Below are positions 34,598 through 45,370 of a stretch of 64,000 bases of DNA, in pieces. This DNA is from Zarea fungicola (taxonomy: Eukaryota > Ascomycota > Sordariomycetes > Hypocreales > Cordycipitaceae). The stretch is taken from contig FWCC01000068.1 in assembly GCA_900169235.1 (NCBI GenBank), positions 277,580 to 341,579 on the forward strand, written 5' to 3'. How positions within the stretch are numbered: the first letter of the stretch is position 1; every line of letters begins with the position of its first letter. The translations under genes and the position numbers were made by a program. Under the pieces are notes generated by a model that was not told the DNA's origin, made no database searches, and worked only from the letters and a program-made list of their open reading frames with translations.

Positions 34598-35897
34598 GAC
34601 GGATGTTTACAATGGCTCTGCAGCCTAATGAGCTATGGGGCCAGCCAGAAGCCACAAGTTGACGCAATCATCGTCTCTACTGCAAGCCGATCCTTTTTCT
34701 TCTTCTGGGTCTACAAAGCGTGTTTTGCGACTGACTTGGGATAACTTTATAAGGCACATACAACTTTGTAACAGAGTTTTGAGATTGAACCGGCATTTGA
34801 GAAATCAAAGCCGGGCAACGAATGCATATATGATAATGATGAGGATAGGAATGCAGCGAATAGAATAGCTAAAGTAATAAAGGGGGAAAATTAGAGTAAA
34901 TACACCCAAACTACAAGAAGAATAGAGACAAAAAATAGAATGAATTCCTTTGAATAGAGTCAGGTTCGCTAATTGATTGGCGTGTTTCATGTTTACATCA
35001 GTGCAGATTCGCAGTCCTTGCCAGATTCAAGGTGGCGTTTGTCTGCAAGCGAATCCGAGTGCGAGCATCGCCACTTGGAGTTTGTGCACATGGATTAGGC
35101 CATCAATTGTGCCACATCACCGACAGATGTGCTTTCTGTACGTCGTATTTGAGTTTATAGTACACGTAATATGTGATGGCCGAACTACAATGACCAGGAG
35201 CCCCCGTCAGTCGGCCGGTCTGCTACATTAGTTATGCCGACTTACGAACCTCTTACACGGGCATTAAAAAAGGGCCCTTTTATTCTCCGCGCGCGCTACG
35301 GAGTACGGAGGTAGCAAATCGGGAAAAGATGTGCCGGCGCAGGTCCAGTTCTGAGTAGATCCGGGGCTACTCACCGCGGGCAGCCTGATGTCGAAACAAA
35401 TTCGGCCTTTCGCCATAATAAATTACGGGCCTTTATCGCCTGGGCGAGTTACTAATTCAGCCGTCATCTAACAACAAGACACAGGTCAAGTGAGGCTGAG
35501 CGCTACGTTTAGGAGAAATGAATGACCGTCCGTCCTTGAATGACCCGAGGTCCACGAAGCGAGTTCCTCTTCCTATCACGGCAAGACGGACTGGGAAGTG
35601 TGGATGAGTTCCAGTTCGAGCAATTGGAAATTTGAACTAGCCAAGTTAAAGTGCCGCTCTCTCCTTGTCCACATTTATTTTCATGGTTCATTTATTATGC
35701 AACAGTACGATATCAAAAGTGAGGCTTGATACTACTGTGTAGTGGTAAAGCGTAATGATGTAATTTTGTACAGCTGTTTTTATTTTTATACACGCAAGCA
35801 AAAGAAAGCCATGGCTACGTTAGACTCATCACGAATAAAAGAAACAAACCCCTCCACTCTTTCCTTTCCGAGCCATCCCATCCAAGACAGCCTTTCT
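34598..35897. other. 3'-3' spacer
   Basis: 1.3 kb between two convergent flavoprotein genes. A tandem CTACGGAGTACGGAG motif is at 35296-35310 within a GC-rich patch. No gene supported. Confidence 0.55.
35296..35310. repeat. TACGGAG tandem, reverse complement of the 681-704 motif
   Basis: CTACGGAGTACGGAG. With CTCCG at 35285-35289 it can also form a short hairpin over CGCGCG. It shares its core with the array at 681-704, 34.6 kb away. Confidence 0.55.
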
Positions 35898-37601
35898 TCA
35901 AGGAAGCGACTCGTACTCGGCCGCCATGGCCTTGCCAGCAGCCCGTCCAGAGAAGATACATCCTCCGACAAACGTGCCCTCGAGCGAATTGTATCCGTGC
36001 ACACCGCCGCCGCCGAACCCGGCCGCCTCGCCCGCAGCATACAGGCCCGGGAACTTGGTCTTGTCCTCGCGCATGACGTTGCTGTCGAGGTTCGTCTCGA
36101 TGCCGCCGAGCGTCTTGCGCGTGAGCAGGTTCATGCGGACGGCGATGAGTGGCTTGTGCGCCGGGTCGAGGATACGATGGGGCGGCGCGACGCGACTGCG
36201 CTTGTCGGGCCAGTAGGTGCGCGCGTTGTTGATGAGCATGGCCTGGGCGTCCTTGCTGTACGGGTTGTCCATCTGGCCATCGCGAGCGTCGACCACGTCG
36301 CGGATGGCCTCGAGGTCGAGGATGGGTCCGTCGCGCTCCTTGGCGAGCACGTTCATGCCCTCGACGAGCTCCTCGAGGGTGTCGCGCACGACAAAGTCCT
36401 TGCCGTGCTTTTGGAAGTTCTGCACGGGGATGGGACCCTTGCTGCCAAAGATGCGGGTCAGCAGCTGCCAGATGCTCTTGTTTGTCACGTCGGGGTTCTG
36501 CTCGGAGCCGGAGAGGGCAAACTCGCGGGCGATGATGGTCTGGTCGAGGATGAACCAAGTGTAGTCGTAGCCGGTGCTGCAGATGTGCTTGAGCGTCGCG
36601 AGCGTGTCGCTGCCGGGGAAGAGGAAAGGGGGCAGTCTCTTGCCGGTGGCGTCGAGCCATAGGGAGGACGGCGCCGGCAGGACGCGGATGCCGTGCTTGG
36701 GCCAGATGGGGTTCCAGTTCTGGATGCCCTCGGTGTAGTGCCACATGCGGTCGCGGTTGATGACGTTGGCGCCGGCGGTCTCTGCAATGTCAATCATGCG
36801 GCCGTCGACGTGGGCCGGGACGCCGACGATGAAGTGCTCGGGGATCTTGGGGCCGAGGCGGTCGAGGGGCCAGGCCTTCTTGACGGCCTCAATGCTGCCA
36901 CCAATGCCACCAGATGAGACCAGAACAGAGGATCCACGAATTTCAAAGGCATCGACGACTTTGCGGGACGACGGGAGGCCACGCGCCGAGTCATCCTCCT
37001 CGAGAATGCTGCCCCGGACACCGATAGCGCGGCCCTGCTCGTCGGTAATGACCTCGTCCACCCTGTGTCTAAACTTGAACTCGACGGTTCCCTTCTTCTC
37101 CGCCTCCAGAACGGGCTCGCGGAATACACGGACAACCTCGGGTCCGGTGCCCCAGGTGAGATGGAAGCGCGGTACCGAGTTGCCGTGGCCGTCGGCGCGG
37201 CCATCGCCACGCTCGGCCCAGCCAACGTTGAAGAGGAATCCCATGCCGCGAGCACCAACGTAGGCCTCCATCTCGTCAGTGGCAAAGTCGACAAAGGCCT
37301 TGGCCCATTTCCGAGGCCAGTAGTCCTCGACCTCGCGATCGAACTGGGCGGAGCCGAACCAGTCGCGCATGGCTAATTCGCGCGAGTCCTTGATGCCCAT
37401 GCGGCGCTGGCGGGACGAGTTGACCATGAAGACGCCGCCAAGGGACCAAAACGCCTGGCCGCCGAGGTTGTTGCGGTTCTCTTGATCGAGGATGATGGTT
37501 GGGACGTTGCGCTCGGCCAGCTCAAAGGCGGCCACGAGGCCAGCAAGGCCAGCGCCGACAATGATGACGGGCTCTTTTTGGGTTTCTGTTTCGGCCGACA
37601 T
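35898..37601 (-). CDS. FAD-binding dehydrogenase (flavocytochrome c / 3-ketosteroid dehydrogenase-like)
   Basis: Intronless, 567 aa. The N-terminus EPVIIVGAGLAGLVAAFELA is a clear FAD Rossmann motif; LGGQAFWSLGGVFMVNSS, GNSVPRFHLTWGTGPEVV and the C-terminal FPGLYAAGEAAGFGGGGVHG with SLEGTFVGGCIFSGRAAG match the FAD-binding-2 fold of fumarate reductase flavoproteins and KstD. The nearest family I recall is the predicted bacterial FAD-binding dehydrogenase COG3573, to which it seems unusually close over the whole length. The substrate is unknown; steroid-like or short-chain enone acceptors are only analogies. The codons are very GC-rich at third positions, which also produces long antisense open frames. 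The lack of introns and the bacterial likeness suggest an old horizontal transfer, which is not proven here. Confidence 0.85.
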   Translation of the reverse strand: MSAETETQKEPVIIVGAGLAGLVAAFELAERNVPTIILDQENRNNLGGQAFWSLGGVFMVNSSRQRRMGIKDSRELAMRDWFGSAQFDREVEDYWPRKWAKAFVDFATDEMEAYVGARGMGFLFNVGWAERGDGRADGHGNSVPRFHLTWGTGPEVVRVFREPVLEAEKKGTVEFKFRHRVDEVITDEQGRAIGVRGSILEEDDSARGLPSSRKVVDAFEIRGSSVLVSSGGIGGSIEAVKKAWPLDRLGPKIPEHFIVGVPAHVDGRMIDIAETAGANVINRDRMWHYTEGIQNWNPIWPKHGIRVLPAPSSLWLDATGKRLPPFLFPGSDTLATLKHICSTGYDYTWFILDQTIIAREFALSGSEQNPDVTNKSIWQLLTRIFGSKGPIPVQNFQKHGKDFVVRDTLEELVEGMNVLAKERDGPILDLEAIRDVVDARDGQMDNPYSKDAQAMLINNARTYWPDKRSRVAPPHRILDPAHKPLIAVRMNLLTRKTLGGIETNLDSNVMREDKTKFPGLYAAGEAAGFGGGGVHGYNSLEGTFVGGCIFSGRAAGKAMAAEYESLP

Positions 37602-38394
37602 GTTGAATTATGTTGAAGACTTTACACCAAACAAAAAAGAAGAAGAAGAAGAAGAAAAGCAAAACAGGACGATGGAGGAGTGGAAACGGCCCTTGGCAAC
37701 GGACCGAATCTGGGGAATTGAAACCGGCCGAGGTGAGCTTTGGGTTGGGGTAGCTTCACTCCACTTAACCTTGACAGGAACGAGGGGCTTCAGTGCTCAA
37801 ATCAGGCGCACTGGGGGCCATATATTACGGGTAAGGGGATCAAGACAAACTCCGCAGCCGCCAGTCATGCTTATCCTTGACTGATTTTAAATAATATAGT
37901 TTCGGAGCTCGAAGCAATTTGTTGTTAGTACCGCCGCTTCCAGCAACAAGTCCGACCCCAGTGGTTGCAGGTCCCCACCTTTTCGCCAAGCTTGGGACCT
38001 CGAACCTCGGCGGCAGCTGATGGTGGGCTTATTCTGACCATCGGTGGCAGCATATTATCACCAGATTATAGTCCCAAATCGCGCAAAGGATTGCGCAGTT
38101 GCTTGATGTGCTCAAGAGAAAATAAAACTTTTGCATCTGTGAATAGGTACATGAACGCCACTCGGCCCAGTATGTGTCGGGGCCATGCCAATACAGCTTT
38201 AAACGCCTGCAATGAAGAAGAAGAAAAATATGACAGGATACTCCAAAAGGGAATAGCCATTTAGTAGAGGATATGCGCGAAACATAACCTCAAAACGCCT
38301 TCACTGCGATCACTAGCCCGTCCGTGCAGCGCCGAACCTCGGCTGGAGGCAGTCTGACTCGGAAACGGAAATGCACCGATTTCGAGGTTAATTT
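37602..38394. other. Promoter of the FAD dehydrogenase and 3' end of the MFS gene
   Basis: About 0.8 kb without a gene. A GAA trinucleotide run (about 37638-37658) sits in the presumed leader of the FAD dehydrogenase, read as TTC on its strand. Confidence 0.55.
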
Positions 38395-40624
38395 TTATTG
38401 CTCATCAACATCGTCCTCAGTGCTCTCGGTAGCAGCATCGACAATGACGCTGCCTTTGGGCGGAAAGTGTGACAGTAATAGGACACTCATTCCAACCACG
38501 GCAATCGCCTACCAGAAGATAGTCAGCATTGTCAAGTCCACAATGTACAGTCAACAGAGAGAGAATTTTTCCTACAGCATTGCAAAAGAATGTCGCATAG
38601 GCCTTGCCAACACCAGCCAGTGCTGCAAAAACAAAGCCAAACAAGCCCTGCGTCGAGAGTCGCGCAATGTTCTCGACCAATGTGACGGCGTTGAGAGCAT
38701 CCGCACGCTGCGAGTCGGGGCACATTGATGTAATGACTCCCTTGGCGGCCGGTGCTGAGCCGGATCCAAAAGGAAGCAAAAACGCCGCTATAATTCCATC
38801 AGCATACTTTTTCATGGGAAGGGGTGGCGTGGAGCATCACCGCCGTGCGGAAAACATACCGAGATAAATATGCCACGGCTTCGTGGCAAATGCCACTATC
38901 GTCGTAAGGCCACCGTCGACAACCAAACTCCATCGCAAAAAGATGAGATCGAATTGAGGGTCGAGCTCCTCATCCTTGGATCGTGCCGGCTTCACGGGCT
39001 CGTTGCTCGCAATCGTGCCCATGCTGGCGTCAAACTCCCGAGGGTCAGTAGGCAGCGACGCCGGCGTGAGCGTTCCGTCCGTGCCATACTCCTCCTCTCC
39101 TCCTTCATTCTCCAGGGGCGCTGTATGGTGTGTGCGCTTCGATGCCAGGGCCCGGCGGCCGAGAGCGATGATGCGCGGAAAGATGAGTAGGAGGAAAATG
39201 CCGCGCATGAGGGCGAACTCCGACATCAACACACCGTTGCTGGCCTGGTTAAAGTCAAATGCAGCCGTAGCATACAGTTGCATGAGCAGAGGCGCGTAAT
39301 CGGTGGCCAGCTGTAGACAGGCATGTTAGAGACAATTCGCGTGAGAGGGTGCCAACTTTCATATTTCTGAGCCGCAAAGTCACTTACCACACCTAGAAAG
39401 ATGCCCGCGCAGAGAAAGATGACGCCGTAATGCTTGACATTCTTGCCGCTCGCGAGTCGAATATTCTGAGGCACCAAGATACGCAAGGGTGCGAGGAAGC
39501 CCGTTGACTTTGCATCAGCTTTTCCAGTCTGGACGGGTGGTGGGATGTACGGTATGGACACGAAAAGGTACAAGCACGATAACAGGAAGAAGCCGCAGGC
39601 CACATCAAACGGCGTCCGGATACCAAAGGTGTTTCCCAGCATACCACCAGCTACAGAGTTTTGTCAGCTAGCCATATCGACGCGGCGTGGGAGCACCCAG
39701 ATTCGGCTGTACTTACTGATGTTGCCCAAAGATTGACCCAGCATGAAACAGCCCTGGAGCATGCCGAAAACGGCGGTACGACGTACTGGTTTCACAACCT
39801 CGCCGGCAATAATATTGATAACGAGGCTGCGATGAAGTGTCAGACGTTTTGAGACCAACGCGAAGACTGGGGTTTCTCTGGTGACTGAGCTTACATGTAA
39901 CCAGCAGGGCCTCCAAACACAGTAATAATCTGGGTACTCTGAACAATTGTCATGCCAGTTTTCTTGCCCGTTAGGACACCAACAATCTGTGCGGCGACGC
40001 GCAGCGCGGGGATGAATGTCTGGAAGAGAATCGCCGTCTTGGCGCCGAATTTCTTGACAGCCCAGCCAGCGACAAATAAATTAATAGTGCCTATTGGAAA
40101 AGTCAAGTTAGCCGTTGCTTAAAGCACAGTAAATAATTAAAGTGCAGTAAATATTTTAGGCACAGTAAATCTCGAGACAATGGAGACAAAAAGACTTACC
40201 GCATAGCGTCGTCGTTATGCCGAGAATACTAAATTGGGTAGCAGTGCCAGCCGCAATCTCATTGCGCGAGCATCTGTCGCCGTCACCAGTATACGGAGGG
40301 TTCTCGTCATAAAAGGTGTCGCAAGTCATCTGTCGAAAGATGTACATTAGACTTGCGACAAGTTTGTCAGCATTTTTAAAATGACAGATTGCGGGAGCCG
40401 TTTTATCATCTCGGCAATAAAACCATTAAAACTTACGGGACCTGGGTGAAGCTAAATGACAGCGTAATCAGAAAGCCTGCCATTAGAATGCGATTCTCGA
40501 CATGAAAGACGTTACTTAAACACGACCTCCAGCGGCTTCGCTTTGCGACGGCGACGGCACCATCGCCACTCTCGGGTACAGGCGGACTGCCCGCCAAGAG
40601 CGGTGTCCTCTCATCTGCTGCCAT
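38395..40624 (-). CDS. Major facilitator superfamily transporter, eight exons
   Basis: Minus-strand exons 40624-40437, 40351-40200, 40090-39895, 39826-39717, 39650-39388, 39310-38860, 38787-38576 and 38508-38395; 561 aa. Splicing rebuilds continuous helices, e.g. LITLSFSFTQVPLMYIFRQM, TLCGTINLFVAGWAVKKFG, YILVINIIAGEVVKPVRRTA and LFLGVLATDYAPLLMQLYAT. MAADERTPLL at the N-terminus has an acidic dileucine-like ERTPLL sorting motif, often seen on vacuolar carriers. Twelve helices are plausible, with a large hydrophilic central loop (about residues 360-430). The substrate is unknown. Exon 2 uses an AAG acceptor (CGCAAG/T), less usual than CAG or TAG but needed for the conserved VPLMYIF. Intron 3 is lengthened by an 18-bp repeat. 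It is head-to-head with the GST gene across 1.4 kb. Confidence 0.88.
40119..40172. repeat. Three 18-bp tandem units inside an MFS intron
   Basis: The units at 40119-40136, 40137-40154 and 40155-40172 share the core CAGTAAAT preceded by TTAAAGCA or TTAAAGTG. They lie wholly within the 109-nt intron 40091-40199, which without the extra copies would be about 73 nt, the usual size in this gene. Confidence 0.8.
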
Positions 40625-41990
40625 TTCCCTTGTTTCCTACAAGTCAGACTGAAGCCGTCGACACCAAAAAAGAACAAGAAATCAACAGGAGCTTCTGTAC
40701 TTCACTCTGTAGGATCCGAAAAGGACAAGAAGGAATGCGGGCGTGTGGTTTGGAAAAGGGAAAGAAAATGGAGCAAGGGAACCATACCCGGAGCCGAGCG
40801 GGCCTTGGAGAGGCTTGGCCGCTCCGGTGACCGGTCGGCGCTACATTTTAGCCAGAAAAAGGAAAGACGATCCTTATCTGCAGACTTCAAGGCGGGTAAG
40901 ACTGCCCCCGACTCGCTCTTCAAATTGATTTGTCCATTAGTTAGCTCCAGAGCTGAACGAACTCTGCATGCAAATGGTGGCTGTGGGTGATAAATTAGCG
41001 TCTTCACTGTGCATCCTTTTCGTCTCGGTGGCGGCTCTCTGGTGTTACGCTGTCTTTCAAGAGAGAGGGAAATACCTGCAAAATGTGTAAACCACAATCT
41101 TCCGAAAATCAGCTACGCTTTCGGCGCCAGGCGCTGGCTTGCTGGCTTTTCTTCGACTTCCCACATCATTGAATTTAAAATCCCGGCTGGTTGTGCAACA
41201 ATCTACTTCATCACTTTGAGCTTGTAAACATGGGGCTTGCATGCATTAGCTCCGGGTCTGGGGATGGGTCAAAAACTGCTGACCCCTTTACCAGACATTC
41301 ATTGCAGGGATCAGTATGCCAAAACGGGCACATCAGATCCGTCGGAGTTTGAGCCTTTGAAAATGTGGGCAGGACGGCGTCTAATCGTTTATAATAAGAC
41401 AGAATCCACAGGAGCCTAGTAATGAAGCTGCGAGTGAGAAAGGCACTAGTTAGCTGTCAACAAAAATGGCTAGCATGTCTACTGGCTGGATTAGGTAATG
41501 TTGTCATCTCTTTGAGGATGAAATGGAGTCTCTTTCTTTCCGCATGGCAGTGCGACTTCAATATTTGCCTCTATCTGTTTGCTGAGCCAGTTGGCAGAAG
41601 TGAGAGGTTGCCGTGGGAGCAAGGCAATCTCGACTCATACTCTGGGCCTCGGCAGTACCTTGCTGTATAATTGAGCAAGGGACTGTCTGTTCGTGCTAAC
41701 TACGGAACCAGAATCTGTGAAGAAATCCAATGCATCATATATGTCCCTGCTCCAACGTCAACGAAGCTCGCGCTAAACGACACCATGTAACCTGAAATAA
41801 TAACTACATGCAAGCCTCGATTGACTTGGCAAATACCCCGCGGGCTCTTGTCCACAGCCGAGGTATTCGACGAGACAGCCACCGTCCCAACAACACAAAA
41901 CCTGAAATCACCACAAAGCTTGCGCACCTCATACCCCAGCCAAGAACACAACTTTTTTCTTCTTAGTTGATTTTATTTTCCAAACTCAAA
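40625..41990. promoter_or_regulatory. Divergent intergenic region (MFS transporter / GST)
   Basis: 1.4 kb with no convincing gene. The presumed promoters face outward at both ends. Short frames in 40743-41670 show no family features. Confidence 0.5.
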
Positions 41991-42725
41991 ATGGGCAAGC
42001 TCACCGTACACCACCTCCACTTCTCCCAATCCGAGCGTATACCATGGCTCCTGGAAGAACTCAACATCCCCTACACCCTGAAAAACTACCAGCGCGCGCC
42101 CATCTTCGCGCCCGATGCGTATAAGGCCCTTCACCCCAGCGGCACCGCGCCCGTCATCCACGACACGGACGGCGACCTGACCCTCGCCGAGTCGGGCGCC
42201 TGCGTCGAGTACATTGCGCACCGCTACGGCGAGGGCCGCCTGTTTGTCCCCCCGTCCGACCCGTCGTATGCTGATTTCCTCTACTGGTGGCACTGGAGCA
42301 ACGGCACCTTTCAGCCGGTCGTCGCCCGCCTCATGGGCGTGCGCCGCAGCGGCGGGAGAGCTACCACCACCACCACGGCCGGCAGTAGTGGTAGCAGCAG
42401 CAGCAGCACCACTGGTGGCCGGGAGAACAAGTGGCTCGCATTGGTGAGGGAGAGACTGGGTCGCTCACTGAATGCGCTCGAGGCACGGCTCAAGGAGAAT
42501 ACGTGGCTGGCGGGCGCGGAGTTTACGGCCGCGGACATCATGGTGGTGTTTACACTGACCACGATGCGCAGGGCTGCGCCGTATAGCCTGGAGGAGTATC
42601 CGAACATTTTGGCGTATTTGCAGCGGATCGGAAAGAGAGAGGCATATCGCACGGCCATGGCCAAGTCGGATCCGGACATGGAACTGGCCCTCGGCCCGGA
42701 TCCTCCTGTCAGGGCCAAGATGTAA
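41991..42725 (+). CDS. Glutathione S-transferase-like protein with a Ser/Thr-rich insertion
   Basis: Intronless, 244 aa. The thioredoxin-fold N-terminus is MGKLTVHHLHFSQSERIPWL with candidate glutathione-activating Ser12/Ser14; HPSGTAPVIHD carries the cis-proline and LAESGACVEYI the glutathione-binding E-S pair. The helical C-terminal domain contains TWLAGAEFTAADIMVVFTLT (N-capping box and Asp). Family members conjugate glutathione to electrophiles or reduce peroxides in the cytosol. Residues about 117-145, between helices of the C-terminal domain, are a low-complexity insertion with Thr and Ser runs from ACC and AGC codon repeats (42361-42420). The start at 41991 is preferred over the in-frame ATG at 41967, since MGKLTVHH begins the first strand. 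Confidence 0.88.
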   Translation: MGKLTVHHLHFSQSERIPWLLEELNIPYTLKNYQRAPIFAPDAYKALHPSGTAPVIHDTDGDLTLAESGACVEYIAHRYGEGRLFVPPSDPSYADFLYWWHWSNGTFQPVVARLMGVRRSGGRATTTTTAGSSGSSSSSTTGGRENKWLALVRERLGRSLNALEARLKENTWLAGAEFTAADIMVVFTLTTMRRAAPYSLEEYPNILAYLQRIGKREAYRTAMAKSDPDMELALGPDPPVRAKM

Positions 42726-43265
42726 ATAAGTGTGTGGCGAGGAAGATGAACCAGGGCAAAGAAGAACATGAAAGCAACATTTACATCTAGCCAGAAAAAT
42801 GTATCTTGTAAAGAAGAAGAAAGAAAAGCATATTCGGTTTATCATTAAATGAGACTAATAAACCCCTTACTAGTGCCAACATCTATTATACGAAACTACT
42901 TTGCACCGTAGTTATAGTGTGTTGGGAATCAGCTCGAATCTAGGTTTATTAAGTGAGAGGAGGAGTTCGCTGCCGCATTGTGGCAGCCTGCGGTACAAGA
43001 TTAGTAGTTACACGTACTTGACCGATGAATAAGTGAATAATAGTTGACCTCCCGCCCCAAAGAAGAGTTCAAGGGCACATGTTTGATACTATTTTGCTTT
43101 CAGTTAATCAATTCCTTTGTTCAGAATTAATACAGTAGCTCTACTAGGAATATTAAAGTAATAAAAACCAACGCCATTCCCATGCATCCTCTCGTGTGTT
43201 GCATTTGCAATTTCCGTCACCTGCCATTGAATCTAGGTATATATCACGAAGCCGTCACAACAGGT
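42726..43265. other. 3'-3' spacer
   Basis: 540 AT-rich bases between the convergent GST and SRP54 genes; presumed 3' UTRs only. Confidence 0.6.
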
Positions 43266-44949
43266 CTACCTTCTTCCACCACGTCCTCGGCCAGCACCAG
43301 GCATACTTGGCATACCACCGCCGCCGCCCATGCCCATCTGCTGCATCATGGCTTGCATGTCCAGGCCACCGGGCATACCGGGCATGCCGCCGCCTCCGCC
43401 AAGCATCTTCATCAGGGATCCCATATCGGGCATGCCTCCAGCACCACCGGCGCCGCCCATGCTCGCCAGACGTTTCTGCATCGCCGCCATCTGCTGCGCC
43501 TTGTTGCCGCCGCCCATGGCTTGTTGGGCTCGCTGCATGTTCTTCATGTTGCCGCCCATCTTCTTGGCCATGCCAGCCATCATGCGCTGTTGCGTCAGAA
43601 GGTCCTCGACTTCGCGCACCGATGTGCCGGAGCCCCGCGCAATTCTCGTCATGCGGGTCGGCTGATCAATGAGAATCTTGCCGTCCGAATCCAGCTCCTT
43701 GTCCGTCATGGAGTCGCAGATATAAATCATGCGCTTCAGCTTGAGGCCGCCCTCCTCGTCGTCCATGCCCTGCATCATGTTACTCATGCCAGGAATCATG
43801 CCCGCCATCTTGGACAGTGGGCCCATCTTCATGATATTGGAGAGCTGATCACGTAGATCGCGCACCGTGAATATACCTTCTTGAATATGCTTCATGGTGT
43901 CCTTCTGGTTCAGGTTCAGGCTCTGCACGTGCTCCACTAACCCGGCCATGTCGCCCATGCCGAGGAGCTTCTGGACAAACTGCTGGGGAGCAAAACGCTC
44001 GAGATCCAGCATGTGTTCACCAGTACCAATAAATACAATCGGAGTGTGTGTGGCGGCGACGGCGGAAATGGCACCACCACCGTGGGCGTGGCCGTCTGTC
44101 TTGGTGATGATAATGGCACCAAAGTCGGCCGCCTCCTTGAAAGCCTTGGCCTGCGACTCGGCCTGCTGACCAATGGAGGCGTCCAGCACCATGATGGTCT
44201 CGTCCGGCTTAATAGCTTCTTGAATATCAACCATTTCCTGGAACAGTGCCGACTCTTGTCTGTGTCGTCCCGAGGTATCGACGATGATGATGTCAAACTT
44301 TTCCTTCTTGAACTGCTCAACACCGGCTCGGGCGACGGCGGCGGGATCCGTCTCCGTGAGCGAACCGTAGTATGGAATCTTGGCCTTGGTGGCGTTTTGC
44401 TTCAGCTGGTCAAAGGCACCGGCTCGGAACGTATCGGCGCAGACGAGACAGGCACGGAAGCCTCGTGTTTGGTAGTGTCGCGCCAGTTTGGTACATGTCG
44501 TCGTCTTACCAGCACCCTGGAGACCGACAAACATGATGACATTTGGCTTGCCCTTTTTGGGCTTGAAGGGCTCGGCATGGGGGTCGACGAGCTTGACCAG
44601 CTCGTCAAAGACGGCCTTTTGAATCAATCGCTTCTTGTTGACTGCGGGCGGGATGTCCTTGAAGTTGACTGTTGCTTTGATAGATTTTCGTAATTGCCCG
44701 ACGAGTCTCACGTTGACATCGGCTTCGAGTAGAGCGGAGCAAATCTCCTTGATCATGGCATCAAATGCCTGGGAACAGGTGTTAGCAAAATACGACAGAT
44801 TTCATCATGTCCGCGCCGTGGCGAATTGTTGGTGGGGGCGCGCCTGGCGCAAAGCAGTTTGGCTATTGTACCTTTTCATCGAGGTTTTGCTCGCGTGTCA
44901 GGTTAGTGACCGCCGAGTTGATACGGCGGCCAAGGTCTTGAAGAACCAT
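43266..44949 (-). CDS. srp54: Signal recognition particle 54 kDa subunit (SRP54)
   Basis: GTPase that binds ER signal sequences and 7S RNA and docks ribosomes to the SRP receptor. Exons 44949-44872 and 44768-43266, 526 aa. The first exon encodes [20 protein letters not shown], the N-domain start; the 103-nt intron is phase 0. G-domain motifs are seen in order: [20 protein letters not shown] (P-loop), [36 protein letters not shown] and [14 protein letters not shown]. The C-terminal M domain is Met-rich ([35 protein letters not shown]) and ends with a Gly/Met tail, [12 protein letters not shown]. Length and domain order are normal for fungi. It ends tail-to-tail with the GST gene. Confidence 0.97.
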
Positions 44950-45370
44950 GCTGGCGAGTTCTGCGCAGGTGGCGAGACAACTGTGGTAAAGGTACAACGG
45001 TTTCGATCAACTTGGGAGTTGTGGCATGTCCCACCAATACCTCAGTGGGAAATGTGTGGAGGCGGGGCAGTGGGCATCAATATTTCTCCGCTCCGCACCT
45101 ACCCTGGAGTTGCGATATGTAAATGGCAAATTGTGTTGCTCTTTATTAATTACCGTTTAAACATGAAGATATGATGTCTCAAACTGCATGGCAAGATTGA
45201 GTATTCTATGTGTTGATGCATTGACTGCGCAGCTCAAGGTCCTGTATAGATGAACCTGCTGCTGTGCCTACTCAAGAGTTCGTTTGGTGGGATAGGACTG
45301 CCGTTGTGTGGTCTAAAGCTGTCGAGGCTGGAAGGTAGGATAAAAAGAGTGCACATCAACTTAATAATAA
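44950..45370. other. SRP54 5' flank and D-amino-acid oxidase 3' flank
   Basis: 421 bases; the left part should hold the SRP54 promoter. No gene seen. Confidence 0.55.

Noticed and set aside
35742..36744. Long frames on both strands over the FAD dehydrogenase (306 and 309 codons)
   Set aside because: Shadows produced by very GC-rich codons; low-complexity Arg/Ala/Pro or Val/Leu/Glu mixtures without motifs.
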